This document shows positions 15,288 to 23,832 of a DNA stretch of 64,000 nt, piece after piece. How positions within the stretch are numbered: position 1 is the first letter of the stretch; the number at the start of each line of letters is the position of its first letter. The stretch is from Prevotella sp. Its GTDB lineage: Bacteria; Bacteroidota; Bacteroidia; Bacteroidales; Bacteroidaceae. The notes under the pieces were generated by a model that was not told the DNA's origin, did no database searches, and saw only the letters and a list, made by a program, of their open reading frames with translations. Made by a program: the position numbers and the translations under genes. The stretch spans positions 62,001 to 126,000 of the forward strand of contig JALETQ010000017.1 of the NCBI GenBank assembly GCA_022781445.1, read 5' to 3'.

Positions 15288-17777
15288 ATGGAAGAGAAAA
15301 AAAAACAGGAAGCGACGGTGAACAAATCAAACGACTTTCTTTCGTTCTTCAATTTTCAAAAACTCTTTGAAACCGTCATCCTTAACTGGATGTGGTACTT
15401 ATTAAGTTTAGCAATCTGCTTGGGCGCGGTGTTTCTCTACCTGCGATATACCACGCCGCAGTATAAGGTCTTTGCCAACATGATGATCAAAGGTGATGAC
15501 AACGGACGCCGCAACAACGTCCGTACAACCAGCAATTTGGGTATCATCAGCAACTCGGAAGGCTTGGACAACGAGATGGAAATCCTCAAATCTCGCCAAT
15601 TGGCATCTGCTGCGGTACGTAATCTCAAACTTTACGTTTCCTACAAATCGGATGGAAGGGTAAAAAAGATTGATATGTATCGCAACCAACCAATTTCTGT
15701 TGATGTGGACTCCGCCCACCTCGAACGCCTGAATTCCCCCATCAATCTGGAAATCAAACGCGAGAACAACAAATATATCGTTACCGGCGATTATCGTGTT
15801 CCCACCGGAGAAAACTCCTACTCCGGCACTTACACCATCAACAAGACATTCAACAGTCTGCCTGCCAGTATCGGAACACGAGCAGGTATCATCATGATGC
15901 ACGCCAATACCGGTTCGCTTGCCAATGGTTCCACCCTCTTTGTAACAATCAAATCGCCGGCCATGACAGCCTATAAGTACGCCGGCAGTCTGCAAGTGAT
16001 ACAAACTTCGAAATCGACCGACATCGCCCGGCTTACACTTATTGACGAGATACCCGACAGAGCAACCGACTATCTGAAGGAATTGACCTATTGCTACAAC
16101 CAACAGGCCAATGAAGACAAAAATGAAGTGGCTCTCCGCACGGAGGAATTCATCAATAGTCGCTTGGAAAAAATCAATGTCGAATTGGGTAACACCGAAG
16201 GAGCACTTGAAACATACAAGAGAAGACAAGGCATGGTCAATATCAACATGAGTGGCGGACAAGCAGTTGGTAACTCCGATGAATTCGAGAAAAAGTTGGC
16301 GGATGCCAACACTCAGATTTCGTTGCTCAACGAGATTTCTTCCATCATGAACCAATCTGAAAACAAATATCAAACTCTTCCTGCCAATGTCGGCTTATCC
16401 GACGCAGCAACTGCCGGGCTCATCAACAGGTACAACGAAATCGTTCTCGAACGCAACCGCTTGTTGAGAAGTGCGTCGGAGAGCAGCCCGAGCGTATTGC
16501 CGCTCACCTCCCAGCTCGATGATCTGAGCAACAGTATCCGTCGTTCCATGTCGCAAAACAGACGTAACATGGAAATTCAGCGCAACGCCATTTCGTCACA
16601 ATATGGCAAATATGCCGGACAGGTCTTCGCAACTCCCGAACAAGAACGCATCCTTACACAGATTGGTCGTCAGCAGGAAGTGCGTTCCGGACTTTACCTG
16701 ATGCTGCTTCAAAAGCGTGAAGAGAACTCCATTTCATTGGCATCTACGGCAGATAAGGGTCGCTTGATTGACATGCCGGAATATGCCGGACAGGTTAGTC
16801 CCAACCCGAAGATGCTGTATACGGCTGCCGGTGCCATCGGATTGCTGATTCCCACTTTATTTATGTTCCTCATTGTCCTGCTCCGCTATAAAATCGAAGG
16901 TCACGAAGACGTTGTCAAACTCACCACCCTTCCTATCCTTGCGGACGTTGCCATTGCCAACGAATCGGCAAAGACAAAAGCCGACATCGTGGTTCACGAG
17001 AATGAGAACAACCAGATGGAGGAGATATTCCGCAGTATGCGTACCAATCTCCAGTTCATCTTGAAAGAAAAAGAGAAAGTCGTGATGTTCACATCCACGA
17101 CCTCCGGCGAGGGAAAGACATTCAACGCAGCCAACCTTTCGGTCAGCTTCGCTCTCCTTGGCAAGCGTGTCATCCTCGTTGGTTTGGACATTCGCAAGCC
17201 TCGTTTGGCAGAGTTGTTCGAAATTCATGACCACCATCATGGCATTACTCCCCTGCTCGCTATGGACAATCCTTCATTGCAGGATGTGCGTGCACAGATA
17301 CTTCCGTCGGGAATCAACGACAATCTCGATTTGCTGATGGCAGGTCCCATCCCTCCAAACCCTGCCGAATTGATTGCAAGACAAAGTCTCGAAATAATCT
17401 TCGACATACTTAAACAAGAGTATGACTACATACTTATAGACACCGCTCCTGTAGGTTTGGTAACCGATACTTTGCAAATCGGTCGGGTTTCCGATGCTAC
17501 AGTCTACATGTCTCGCGCCGATTATACACCCAAGTCGAGTTTCGGACTCATCAACGAACTGTCCGAAGAAGGAAAACTTCCCAAGATGTCTGTCGTCCTG
17601 AATGGTGTCGACATGTCGAAGAAGAAGTACGGCTACTACTACGGATATGGCAAATACGGCAAGTATGGCAGATATGGCAACAAGGGATCTTACAAATCTT
17701 ACGGAAGTTACGGCCAATATGGCCGTTACAACGACAGCCATTACGGCAACGCCAATGACAATTCCGTGAAATTATAA
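15288..17777 (+). CDS. Wzc-type polysaccharide copolymerase / BY-kinase
   Basis: This 829-residue inner-membrane protein controls chain length and export of capsule or exopolysaccharide. Domains in order: a Wzz chain-length part with a membrane helix at about 28-50 (WMWYLLSLAICLGAVFLYL), a long periplasmic coiled region, a GNVR segment, a second helix (LLIPTLFMFLIVLLRY), then a cytoplasmic bacterial tyrosine kinase. The kinase has Walker A STTSGEGKTFNAANLS, Walker A' VGLDIRKPRL and Walker B YDYILIDTAP. The C-terminal tail (YGYYYGYGKYGKYGRY and onwards) holds about 14 tyrosines, the expected autophosphorylation cluster. No Wza exporter or glycosyltransferase lies nearby, so its pathway partners are elsewhere. 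Confidence 0.94.
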   Translation: MEEKKKQEATVNKSNDFLSFFNFQKLFETVILNWMWYLLSLAICLGAVFLYLRYTTPQYKVFANMMIKGDDNGRRNNVRTTSNLGIISNSEGLDNEMEILKSRQLASAAVRNLKLYVSYKSDGRVKKIDMYRNQPISVDVDSAHLERLNSPINLEIKRENNKYIVTGDYRVPTGENSYSGTYTINKTFNSLPASIGTRAGIIMMHANTGSLANGSTLFVTIKSPAMTAYKYAGSLQVIQTSKSTDIARLTLIDEIPDRATDYLKELTYCYNQQANEDKNEVALRTEEFINSRLEKINVELGNTEGALETYKRRQGMVNINMSGGQAVGNSDEFEKKLADANTQISLLNEISSIMNQSENKYQTLPANVGLSDAATAGLINRYNEIVLERNRLLRSASESSPSVLPLTSQLDDLSNSIRRSMSQNRRNMEIQRNAISSQYGKYAGQVFATPEQERILTQIGRQQEVRSGLYLMLLQKREENSISLASTADKGRLIDMPEYAGQVSPNPKMLYTAAGAIGLLIPTLFMFLIVLLRYKIEGHEDVVKLTTLPILADVAIANESAKTKADIVVHENENNQMEEIFRSMRTNLQFILKEKEKVVMFTSTTSGEGKTFNAANLSVSFALLGKRVILVGLDIRKPRLAELFEIHDHHHGITPLLAMDNPSLQDVRAQILPSGINDNLDLLMAGPIPPNPAELIARQSLEIIFDILKQEYDYILIDTAPVGLVTDTLQIGRVSDATVYMSRADYTPKSSFGLINELSEEGKLPKMSVVLNGVDMSKKKYGYYYGYGKYGKYGRYGNKGSYKSYGSYGQYGRYNDSHYGNANDNSVKL

Positions 17778-17785
17778 TGCACATC

Positions 17786-17822
17786 AAGGTGGCTTTCCGG
17801 CTTGATCCGGGAGCCATCTTTT
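17786..17822 (+). terminator. Terminator after the wzc-like gene
   Basis: AAGGTGGCT pairs with AGCCATCTT (one G-U pair) with an inner CCGG/CCGG pairing, followed by TTTTC. The remaining 17.8-18.2 kb gap shows nothing else. Confidence 0.6.
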
Positions 17823-18178
17823 CAATATCCATCAACGGGTCCGACCGTTTTTCGATGCCATTCTTCGGTAGGAGCAGAAGAACGTATCAATTTCTTTTTC
17901 CATCTTCATGTCCGAAGGTATGTTCGTACCCTCAAGGCAAGGAGATGGAAAGAAAACTTTTAGGATGTAAAGGTTTTTTCGTCGCTCTTGACGACACACC
18001 TTTTCAACTTTCCGACCACAAGACAAAGATTCGCTTTCGAAGGCATGATACCGGCAAGAACATGCAAACTGCCGGATACAAAAAGACGAAAAACCAGCCT
18101 TTTCAGCCGATCGAAAGCAATAAAAGTGGCAGAAAATGCGATAAAGCACCAAATATGTAGTGATAAAAACAAAGAAAT

Positions 18179-18610
18179 ATGATCATAGCTGTAGATTTTG
18201 ACGGTACCATTGTTGAGCACAAATATCCGGAAATAGGACGAGAAATTCCTTTTGCCATCGACACCTTGAAGATGCTTATCAACGACCGGCATCGACTTAT
18301 CCTATGGAGTGTTCGCGAAGGCGAGCTGTTGGACGATGCCGTCAGATGGTGTCGGGAGCGCGGTGTCGAGTTTTATGCGGTCAACAAGGACTATCCCGAA
18401 GAACAGAAAGAGCACAACAAGCATTATTCCAGAAAATTAAAAGCCGACCTGTTCATTGACGATCGCAACCTCGGAGGCCTTCCCGATTGGGGCATGATTT
18501 ATCAGATGATCCGTGAAAAAAAATCGTTTCAGGATATGCTCTTGGAAAGGAGCAAAGGAAATTTCCCCGAGAAAGCACCTGACAAATCAAAAAAGTGGTG
18601 GCAGTTCTGA
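18179..18610 (+). CDS. Small HAD-superfamily hydrolase
   Basis: The 143-residue cytoplasmic protein begins IIAVDFDGTIVEHKYPEIG, whose DFDGT holds the two catalytic aspartates (about residues 7 and 9) of haloacid-dehalogenase phosphatases. The later motifs are short: ILWSVREGE carries the motif II Ser/Thr position and LFIDDRNLGG the motif IV acidic pair. There is little or no cap domain, as in BT0820-like proteins of Bacteroides. The substrate is unknown. It stands alone between two non-coding gaps with no clear promoter. Confidence 0.88.
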   Translation: MIIAVDFDGTIVEHKYPEIGREIPFAIDTLKMLINDRHRLILWSVREGELLDDAVRWCRERGVEFYAVNKDYPEEQKEHNKHYSRKLKADLFIDDRNLGGLPDWGMIYQMIREKKSFQDMLLERSKGNFPEKAPDKSKKWWQF

Positions 18611-18695
18611 CAAATATCGTCAATCTATTCGGAATAGACAACCTTCAGTTATTCAACAGAGCCCTCGCAGCATCCTACTTTGACGATACACCCGA

Positions 18696-18890
18696 TCAAC
18701 CCGAACGGTCATCAGAGACAGAGCCGGCAGTGCCAGATTGCCGACCGGTCTGATGAATGGTTTGTTGCAGGTGTAACGGGCTGTGGCAAGACAAGACGAC
18801 AGAAAAGAATGCCGAAAGACAACCGATATCCGGCCGGGAAGTTCTGAAACAACATGAAAGTCAAATCCTGCGGTCTGATGACCAATGGGA
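18696..18890 (+). repeat. MITE-like repeat, degenerate copy
   Basis: It reads CAACCCGAACGGTCATCAGA at the left, then the GTTGCAGGTGTAACGGGCTG segment shared with the best copies, then GGCAAGACAAGACGACA, ending in GGTCTGATGACCAATGGG. Most of the 18.6-19.1 kb gap is this element. Confidence 0.55.
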
Positions 18891-19091
18891 TTCAATAGGC
18901 AAAAAACATACCAAGAACAGTCATCAACACCGTACCGACCACCCGTCAAGTCATTCATTTCCAACATGTTCACCATCCTTACATCCATACGGGAGAGCAT
19001 CTGCCAAAGTATTGAATCATGACACGAACAGGACAATCAAAGTGAAAACCTCCATGGCCTTCCACCTTTCATTCTTTCAACAACAAACACG

Positions 19092-20960
19092 ATGAACAAG
19101 CAACATCGAATACTCGGCATCAGACACACCTTATTGGCCGGAACCTTTCTGATATGGTTGATGATTTTTATCATTCAGAAACCGCTCTTCTTGGCATACA
19201 ATCATGATTTGTATGTCGGTATCGGCTTTAAGGATATCCTTTCCATCATGTCTTACGGATTGTTCCATGATGTTTCTGTCGCTGCCTATCTCACTGTCAT
19301 TCCCGGTTTGTTGATCTTGTGCACCTTCTTTACAAGCCACAAGGTCATCTGTTGGTTCATGAGAGCCTATTTCATCCTCATTGCCCTGACGGCTTCGGCA
19401 GTCTTTGTCGTTCACACTTCGCTGTACGCTTACTGGCGATTTCCCCTCGATGCCACTCCCCTCTTCTATTTTCTTTCATCACCTGCCGATGCTTTTGCCA
19501 GCATCACACCGATGCAAATCCTGCTGTCCGTTGCGGCATGGCTTCTGTTTGCATCGCTCATCCTTGCATCATTTCTGCCAATCATCGTCCGACCGCTTGA
19601 CAATCGGTTGTCACACGCCACTGCCAAGCAACCGATCGGATTCATCATCTTGCTCGCCGCCCTGTTTCTGCCCATGCGTGGAAGTCTGACCGTGGCACCG
19701 GTGAATACGGGAAAAGTCTTCTTCAGTCAGGAAATGGCCTACAACCATGCGGCCGTCAACCCCATTTTCAGCGTGATGGAGTCGCTCAGCCGTACACAAA
19801 ACTTCGCCGAACAATACCGTTTCATGGACGATGCAACAGCTCATCGACATTTTCGGTCATTGACCGATGCCTCCCTTCGGGACAACAACACGGTCTCGAC
19901 TTTTGCCGATTCGCTTTTCAGAAACCGTCGTCCCGACATCCTGTTAGTGATTCTGGAGAGTTTCTCTTCCCATCTTTTTCCCTCTTTGGGAGGTGAGAAA
20001 ATAGCCATTAAACTCGATGCATTCGTGCCGGAAGGAATCCTCTTCACACGTTTTTACGCCAACAGTTTCCGCACAGACAGAGGGTTGCTTGCCATCTTGA
20101 GCGGCTATCCGGCACAACCCACGATGAGTTTGATGAAATACCCGTCCAAGACGGCCAAGCTCCCTTCCCTTGCCATGTCTCTCAAGCGAGCCGGTTACGG
20201 CACGGCATATTATTATGGAGGCGATGCCGATTTCACCAACATGCGTTCGTATCTCTATGCTTCAGGCATGGATAAAATCATAGAAGACGTTGATTTTCCC
20301 ATAGAAGAACGGCTCAGCAAATGGGGAGTTCACGACCATTTGGTGTTCGAACGTCTGCTGAAAGACATGAAGGAGGAGAATCCAAGCCGCCCCATGTTCC
20401 GCATCATACAGACCTCCAGCAGTCATGAGCCCTTTGAAGTGCCCTATCATGCATATTCCGACGAACGTGTCAATGCCTTTGCCTATACCGACAGCGTGGT
20501 CGCTTCGGCCCTGCAGAGGCTGCGCAACACTCCTCGATGGAAAAACCTTTTGGTGGTCATCGTGGCCGATCACCAAGGCTGTTATCCCACCAACCTGAGC
20601 AATTACTCCCCCCAACGTTACCACATACCATTACTGATGGTGGGAGGTGCGGTCAGGAAAGCCGCCAAAATCAACATCATCGGCTCACAGCAAGACCTTG
20701 CAGCCACCCTGCTGGCACAGCTCCACCTTCCACACAAGGCATTCAGGTTCAGCAAAAACATGCTCGGCCGCCGTTCTCCCCACTTTGCTTTTTTCACCGT
20801 TCCGGATGCCTTCGGTTTCCTTACCGACAGCACCGGCGTTGTTTACGACAACCCTTCAGGAAAAATCACCTATCGTCGCGGCCGGTCAAACATCCGCAAA
20901 GCCCTGATCAAGGGGCAGGCCTACCTGCAGTCTGTTTACGACGATATAGCCAACCGATAA
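19092..20960 (+). CDS. LTA-synthase-like membrane sulfatase-family protein
   Basis: The 622-residue protein has about five N-terminal membrane helices (up to about residue 205) and a large extracytoplasmic alkaline-phosphatase/sulfatase domain. That domain starts at PDILLVILESFSSHLFPS. FRTDRGLLAILSG supplies the likely nucleophilic Thr (about 328), and VVIVADHQG the C-terminal metal site. In Gram-positives such enzymes polymerise glycerol phosphate; in Bacteroidetes they are thought to transfer phospho-headgroups to lipids or glycans, and the acceptor here is unknown. The PAP2 gene begins one base after the stop, so the two form an operon and may act on the same lipid pool. Confidence 0.88.
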   Translation: MNKQHRILGIRHTLLAGTFLIWLMIFIIQKPLFLAYNHDLYVGIGFKDILSIMSYGLFHDVSVAAYLTVIPGLLILCTFFTSHKVICWFMRAYFILIALTASAVFVVHTSLYAYWRFPLDATPLFYFLSSPADAFASITPMQILLSVAAWLLFASLILASFLPIIVRPLDNRLSHATAKQPIGFIILLAALFLPMRGSLTVAPVNTGKVFFSQEMAYNHAAVNPIFSVMESLSRTQNFAEQYRFMDDATAHRHFRSLTDASLRDNNTVSTFADSLFRNRRPDILLVILESFSSHLFPSLGGEKIAIKLDAFVPEGILFTRFYANSFRTDRGLLAILSGYPAQPTMSLMKYPSKTAKLPSLAMSLKRAGYGTAYYYGGDADFTNMRSYLYASGMDKIIEDVDFPIEERLSKWGVHDHLVFERLLKDMKEENPSRPMFRIIQTSSSHEPFEVPYHAYSDERVNAFAYTDSVVASALQRLRNTPRWKNLLVVIVADHQGCYPTNLSNYSPQRYHIPLLMVGGAVRKAAKINIIGSQQDLAATLLAQLHLPHKAFRFSKNMLGRRSPHFAFFTVPDAFGFLTDSTGVVYDNPSGKITYRRGRSNIRKALIKGQAYLQSVYDDIANR

Positions 20961-20961
20961 T

Positions 20962-21645
20962 ATGCCCGACCTTCTTTTATACTCATTCCTGCAATTCCTG
21001 ATTGAGGCCGACACCCGGTTGTTTCTGCAACTGAATGCTTTTCACAGCACCTTTTGGGACTCGTTCATGTATCTGTATAGTTCCAAGGAGGTGTGGGTGC
21101 CGATGTATCTCACCATCGTGTACATGATTTTTCGCAACTTCTCGTTGCGCACCTCCCTTATCTGCATCATTGCCTGCATCATTGTCATCGTCCTTGCCGA
21201 CCAGATCACCGCTTCGTTGATACGTCCTTTGGTCGGCAGAATACGTCCGGGCAATACACAAAGTCCCATCTATCATTTCGTTCACGTAGTCAACAATTAT
21301 CGTGGCGGTAAGTTCAGTTTTCCCTCTGCCCATGCCTCCAACTCGTTCGGACTGGCATTTTTCGTGATCTTCCTTTTTAGAAAGAATCTCCTTTCCGGCG
21401 TCATCGCCTTTTGGGCCATCGTCAATTGCTATTCGCGCATTTATCTGGGGGTTCACTATTTCGGAGACTTGTTCTGTGGCATGTTCATCGGCATGTTCAT
21501 TGCATGGGGCATGTATTCCGTCATCCGCAGGCACGTCAAGAACGAATATCGGGGCTATATCCGTGCCTACCGCCTGCCACCGATGGTATGGGCAGCCACC
21601 ATCATGGCATTACTGATTTATTCATTTGTCAAGGTATATTTATGA
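20962..21645 (+). CDS. PAP2-family membrane phosphatase
   Basis: The 227 residues form a six-helix membrane protein with the three PAP2 signature blocks: KxxxxxxRP-like RPLVGRIRPGNT, the PSGH-like FSFPSAHASNSFG, and SRIYLGVHYFGD with the catalytic His. Such enzymes dephosphorylate undecaprenyl pyrophosphate, phosphatidic acid or lipid A outside the membrane. The tight coupling to the LTA-synthase-like gene (1-bp gap) and to trmO (ATGA overlap) indicates one transcript. Substrate is not deducible. PSAH in place of PSGH is a common variant. Confidence 0.92.
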   Translation: MPDLLLYSFLQFLIEADTRLFLQLNAFHSTFWDSFMYLYSSKEVWVPMYLTIVYMIFRNFSLRTSLICIIACIIVIVLADQITASLIRPLVGRIRPGNTQSPIYHFVHVVNNYRGGKFSFPSAHASNSFGLAFFVIFLFRKNLLSGVIAFWAIVNCYSRIYLGVHYFGDLFCGMFIGMFIAWGMYSVIRRHVKNEYRGYIRAYRLPPMVWAATIMALLIYSFVKVYL

Positions 21646-22352
21646 TTTCCCTTCAACCCATCGCACATTTTCAATCACCTTTCTCGACAAAGTTCGGCAT
21701 TCCCAAACAAAGTGGCTTGGCTCGCACACTCGGCGGCCGCATCGTCTTCGAACCTCCGTTTCGCAATGCCGACTACCTTCGCGGTCTTGATGAGTTTGAT
21801 TTCCTGTGGATGATATGGGAGTTTTCAGCCAATCCGCATGCTCCCGCAAGTCCTTTGGTACGTCCTCCCCTTCTCGGAGGCAACGAAACGCGAGGTGTTT
21901 TTGCCACACGTTCACCGTTTCGTCCCAATCCGATAGGACTTTCATCGGTCAAAATTGAAAAAATAGAATGGGAAACTCCCGACGGACCGGTCATTCATGT
22001 GTCGGGAGCAGACCTCATGGACCGGACACCCATTTATGACATCAAGCCCTATATCGAATATGCCGACAGTCATACGAACATCCGAAACGGATTCGTCGAC
22101 GGCCACACCTCTACCTGTCTGAACGTACACATTCCCGAAACGCTGTGCGGTCAACTCTCCGAAAGACAACGGGCGGCACTCGAAGAAACGCTTTCACTCG
22201 ACCCGCGCCCTCGCTATCAGCATGACAACGAACGCATTTACGGCTTTGAAATGTTTGGACGCAACATACGATTCCGGGTGAATGAAACCGACCTTCATGT
22301 CATCAGCATCGACCGTTTGCAGTCCGTGAACTGCCTATCGGAAACAACTTGA
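21642..22352 (+). CDS. trmO: tRNA (N6-threonylcarbamoyladenosine37-N6)-methyltransferase TrmO-like
   Basis: TrmO (also TsaA/VirR-like) methylates t6A37 in tRNA-Thr using S-adenosylmethionine. The 236 residues begin ISLQPIAHFQSPFSTKFGIP, the classical N-terminus. GVFATRSPFRPNPIGLS with the SAM-binding Arg/Asn residues follows, then VSGADLMDRTPIYDIKPYI. The ORF track begins 77 codons upstream in another gene's frame; the ATG overlapping the PAP2 stop (ATGA) is the real start. The C-terminal extension of about 90 residues is typical of this family. Its place behind lipid genes seems to be only genomic convenience. Confidence 0.93.
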   Translation: MISLQPIAHFQSPFSTKFGIPKQSGLARTLGGRIVFEPPFRNADYLRGLDEFDFLWMIWEFSANPHAPASPLVRPPLLGGNETRGVFATRSPFRPNPIGLSSVKIEKIEWETPDGPVIHVSGADLMDRTPIYDIKPYIEYADSHTNIRNGFVDGHTSTCLNVHIPETLCGQLSERQRAALEETLSLDPRPRYQHDNERIYGFEMFGRNIRFRVNETDLHVISIDRLQSVNCLSETT

Positions 22353-22502
22353 CTGGCAAGAAAGACATCAAGGCAAACTGAAAGACGGACCATATCCTGC
22401 CGAACCGTCGAAATGCCAAGACAACAACAATCGGCCTACCCTATTCGACCGCCTCTTTCCATACCTCGACAGCTATTGTTCCTTCTTTTCTCAAAACATT
22501 TC

Positions 22503-22687
22503 AAAGCCAAATCGTTCATGAGATCGTTTGTTCCTACCTTTCATGCCGTTCATGGCACTTTCCGTCAGGTATCTCGTTTGATTGTCGGTGTCCTAATTGC
22601 CGATTCGCTTTGCCTTAGTCAGCGATGGCTGCCACAAGCCGACAATCAGACCGATCGACAGTCAGATGAAAACAATTCGGAATCCAA
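22503..22687 (-). repeat. MITE-like repeat copy, reverse orientation
   Basis: The left end AAAGCCAAATCGTTCATGAGA corresponds to the right end of the forward copies. CATGGCACTTTCCGTCAGG is the reversed core. The right end is less clear. Confidence 0.6.
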
Positions 22688-22770
22688 CAACAGATTTTAC
22701 ATAAATATCTGTTTTCCAATTATTTATAAAGCATTCCACAATCAAACAGACAGAACGTGAGGTTTTACAT

Positions 22771-22838
22771 GACGAAAGGGCACGAATTATGGAACAAAAG
22801 CTGCCCTTCTGTGAGGCAAAAGGGCAACTTCCGGAAAT
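22771..22838. repeat. 22-bp-phase array B
   Basis: AAAGGGCA lies at 22775 and 22819, 44 bp apart, with a degenerate unit (AAAGCTGC) exactly between at 22797 and an inverted CTGCCCTT beside it. GCAACTTCCGG after the last unit is shared with arrays A, E and F. Confidence 0.6.
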
Positions 22839-22901
22839 CAAGCATGTTCCGAAGGCGAAAACAACAATTGAAAGTTGATGAAAAAAAACACATGAAACAA
22901 A

Positions 22902-23033
22902 TCCCAATCGGTCATGTGAGTCCGAGTTGGTTCCGTTTGATCGCTGAACGGATGGAGTGTCGGCGTGTGGCAGGCGTAGCTGACCAAGGCAAAGCAAACC
23001 GGCAACCCATCCGGCCGACGTTCCGTCACGGAT
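22902..23033 (+). repeat. MITE-like repeat, 3'-truncated copy
   Basis: It starts TCCCAATCGGTCATGTGAG and continues GTGGCAGGCGTAGCTGACC. The right end is missing. With the two neighbouring repeats it fills nearly the whole 22.35-23.22 kb gap, in which no gene is visible. Confidence 0.55.
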
Positions 23034-23223
23034 GTGCTTTCGCTCCGGCCTGATGCAGGATTTGACCGAAAGGCACAAAAAAAGGATGAGAAAACTCACC
23101 CTGTCTACGGTCGGTTTCAAAACAGCCTATGACATTTCACCCTTTACCGCTGAAATGTCAAGCTTCGGTATCCGGTCTTTTCGCATCGAAAATCTTACGA
23201 CCCAAGAAGACCGAGACCGCTTG

Positions 23224-23535
23224 TTATCTTACCGATATTTTTCTGACCACTTTACCGACCTTCACGATATAACAGCCCTTGGGAAGTCCAAGGTCGATAC
23301 GTTTGTCGGCACCTTCGATGCGAACACTCATGACGCGAACTCCGGCAACATTGTAAATGTGCAACATTTCGCCCGATGCACCCGTAATATGCAAGGTCGA
23401 TTCTATGAGCGAAATGGTGATATTTTGCTGCACGTCATTATCTATGATCTCGACAGACGGATTGGCACGCAATTCAAAAGGCATGGCCAATGACATCATT
23501 GCCACCATGAGGAGAAGGTATATTCGTTTCATCAT
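23224..23535 (-). CDS. Small secreted protein that is little more than a T9SS type-A tail
   Basis: The 103 residues comprise a signal peptide (MKRIYLLLMVAMMSLAMPFELRA reads as the export signal) and a domain that looks like the type A C-terminal sorting domain of T9SS cargo. This domain runs HITGASGEMLHIYNVAGVRV, then the closing GCYIVKVGKVVRKISVR. There is hardly any cargo in between. It could be the tail left by loss of a larger surface protein, or a genuine stand-alone CTD protein. A TATCTTTG box 27 bp upstream of the start favours expression. Methionine 2 (23532) is an equally good start. Confidence 0.75.
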   Translation of the reverse strand: MMKRIYLLLMVAMMSLAMPFELRANPSVEIIDNDVQQNITISLIESTLHITGASGEMLHIYNVAGVRVMSVRIEGADKRIDLGLPKGCYIVKVGKVVRKISVR

Positions 23536-23561
23536 ATCTCGGTTATATATATGGTTCTTTG

Positions 23562-23569
23562 CAAAGATA
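23562..23569 (-). promoter_or_regulatory. -7 element before the CTD-only gene
   Basis: TATCTTTG on the minus strand, about 27 bp from the start codon. No -33 TTG is evident. Confidence 0.45.
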
Positions 23570-23635
23570 GGAAAAAATACCGGACGATGGTTCGCGCTTC
23601 ACCTGCTTTATTGTAGATTTTACGTTATTTAACCT

Positions 23636-23832
23636 AATTTCGTCACGAGAGTGTTTAATCCTGCATTTCATGCCTTTCATGGCACTTTCCGTCCGGTATC
23701 GTCTGCTGTTTCGGAATCTTGCCGGCCGAAAGCATCTTGCCGTTGGTCGCTACGTCTGTCACAAGCCGACAAAGAAGCCGTCGACAACCGGAACCATTCC
23801 GATCAGGGTTCTCATGATCGATTGGGGTTAAA
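23636..23832 (-). repeat. MITE-like repeat, near full length, overlapping the rnz stop codon
   Basis: The reversed core is CATGGCACTTTCCGTCCGG, and the end is CATGATCGATTGGGGTTAAAC. The last bases include the TTA that is the rnz stop codon (23828-23830), so the element abuts the gene without a spacer. Confidence 0.65.
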
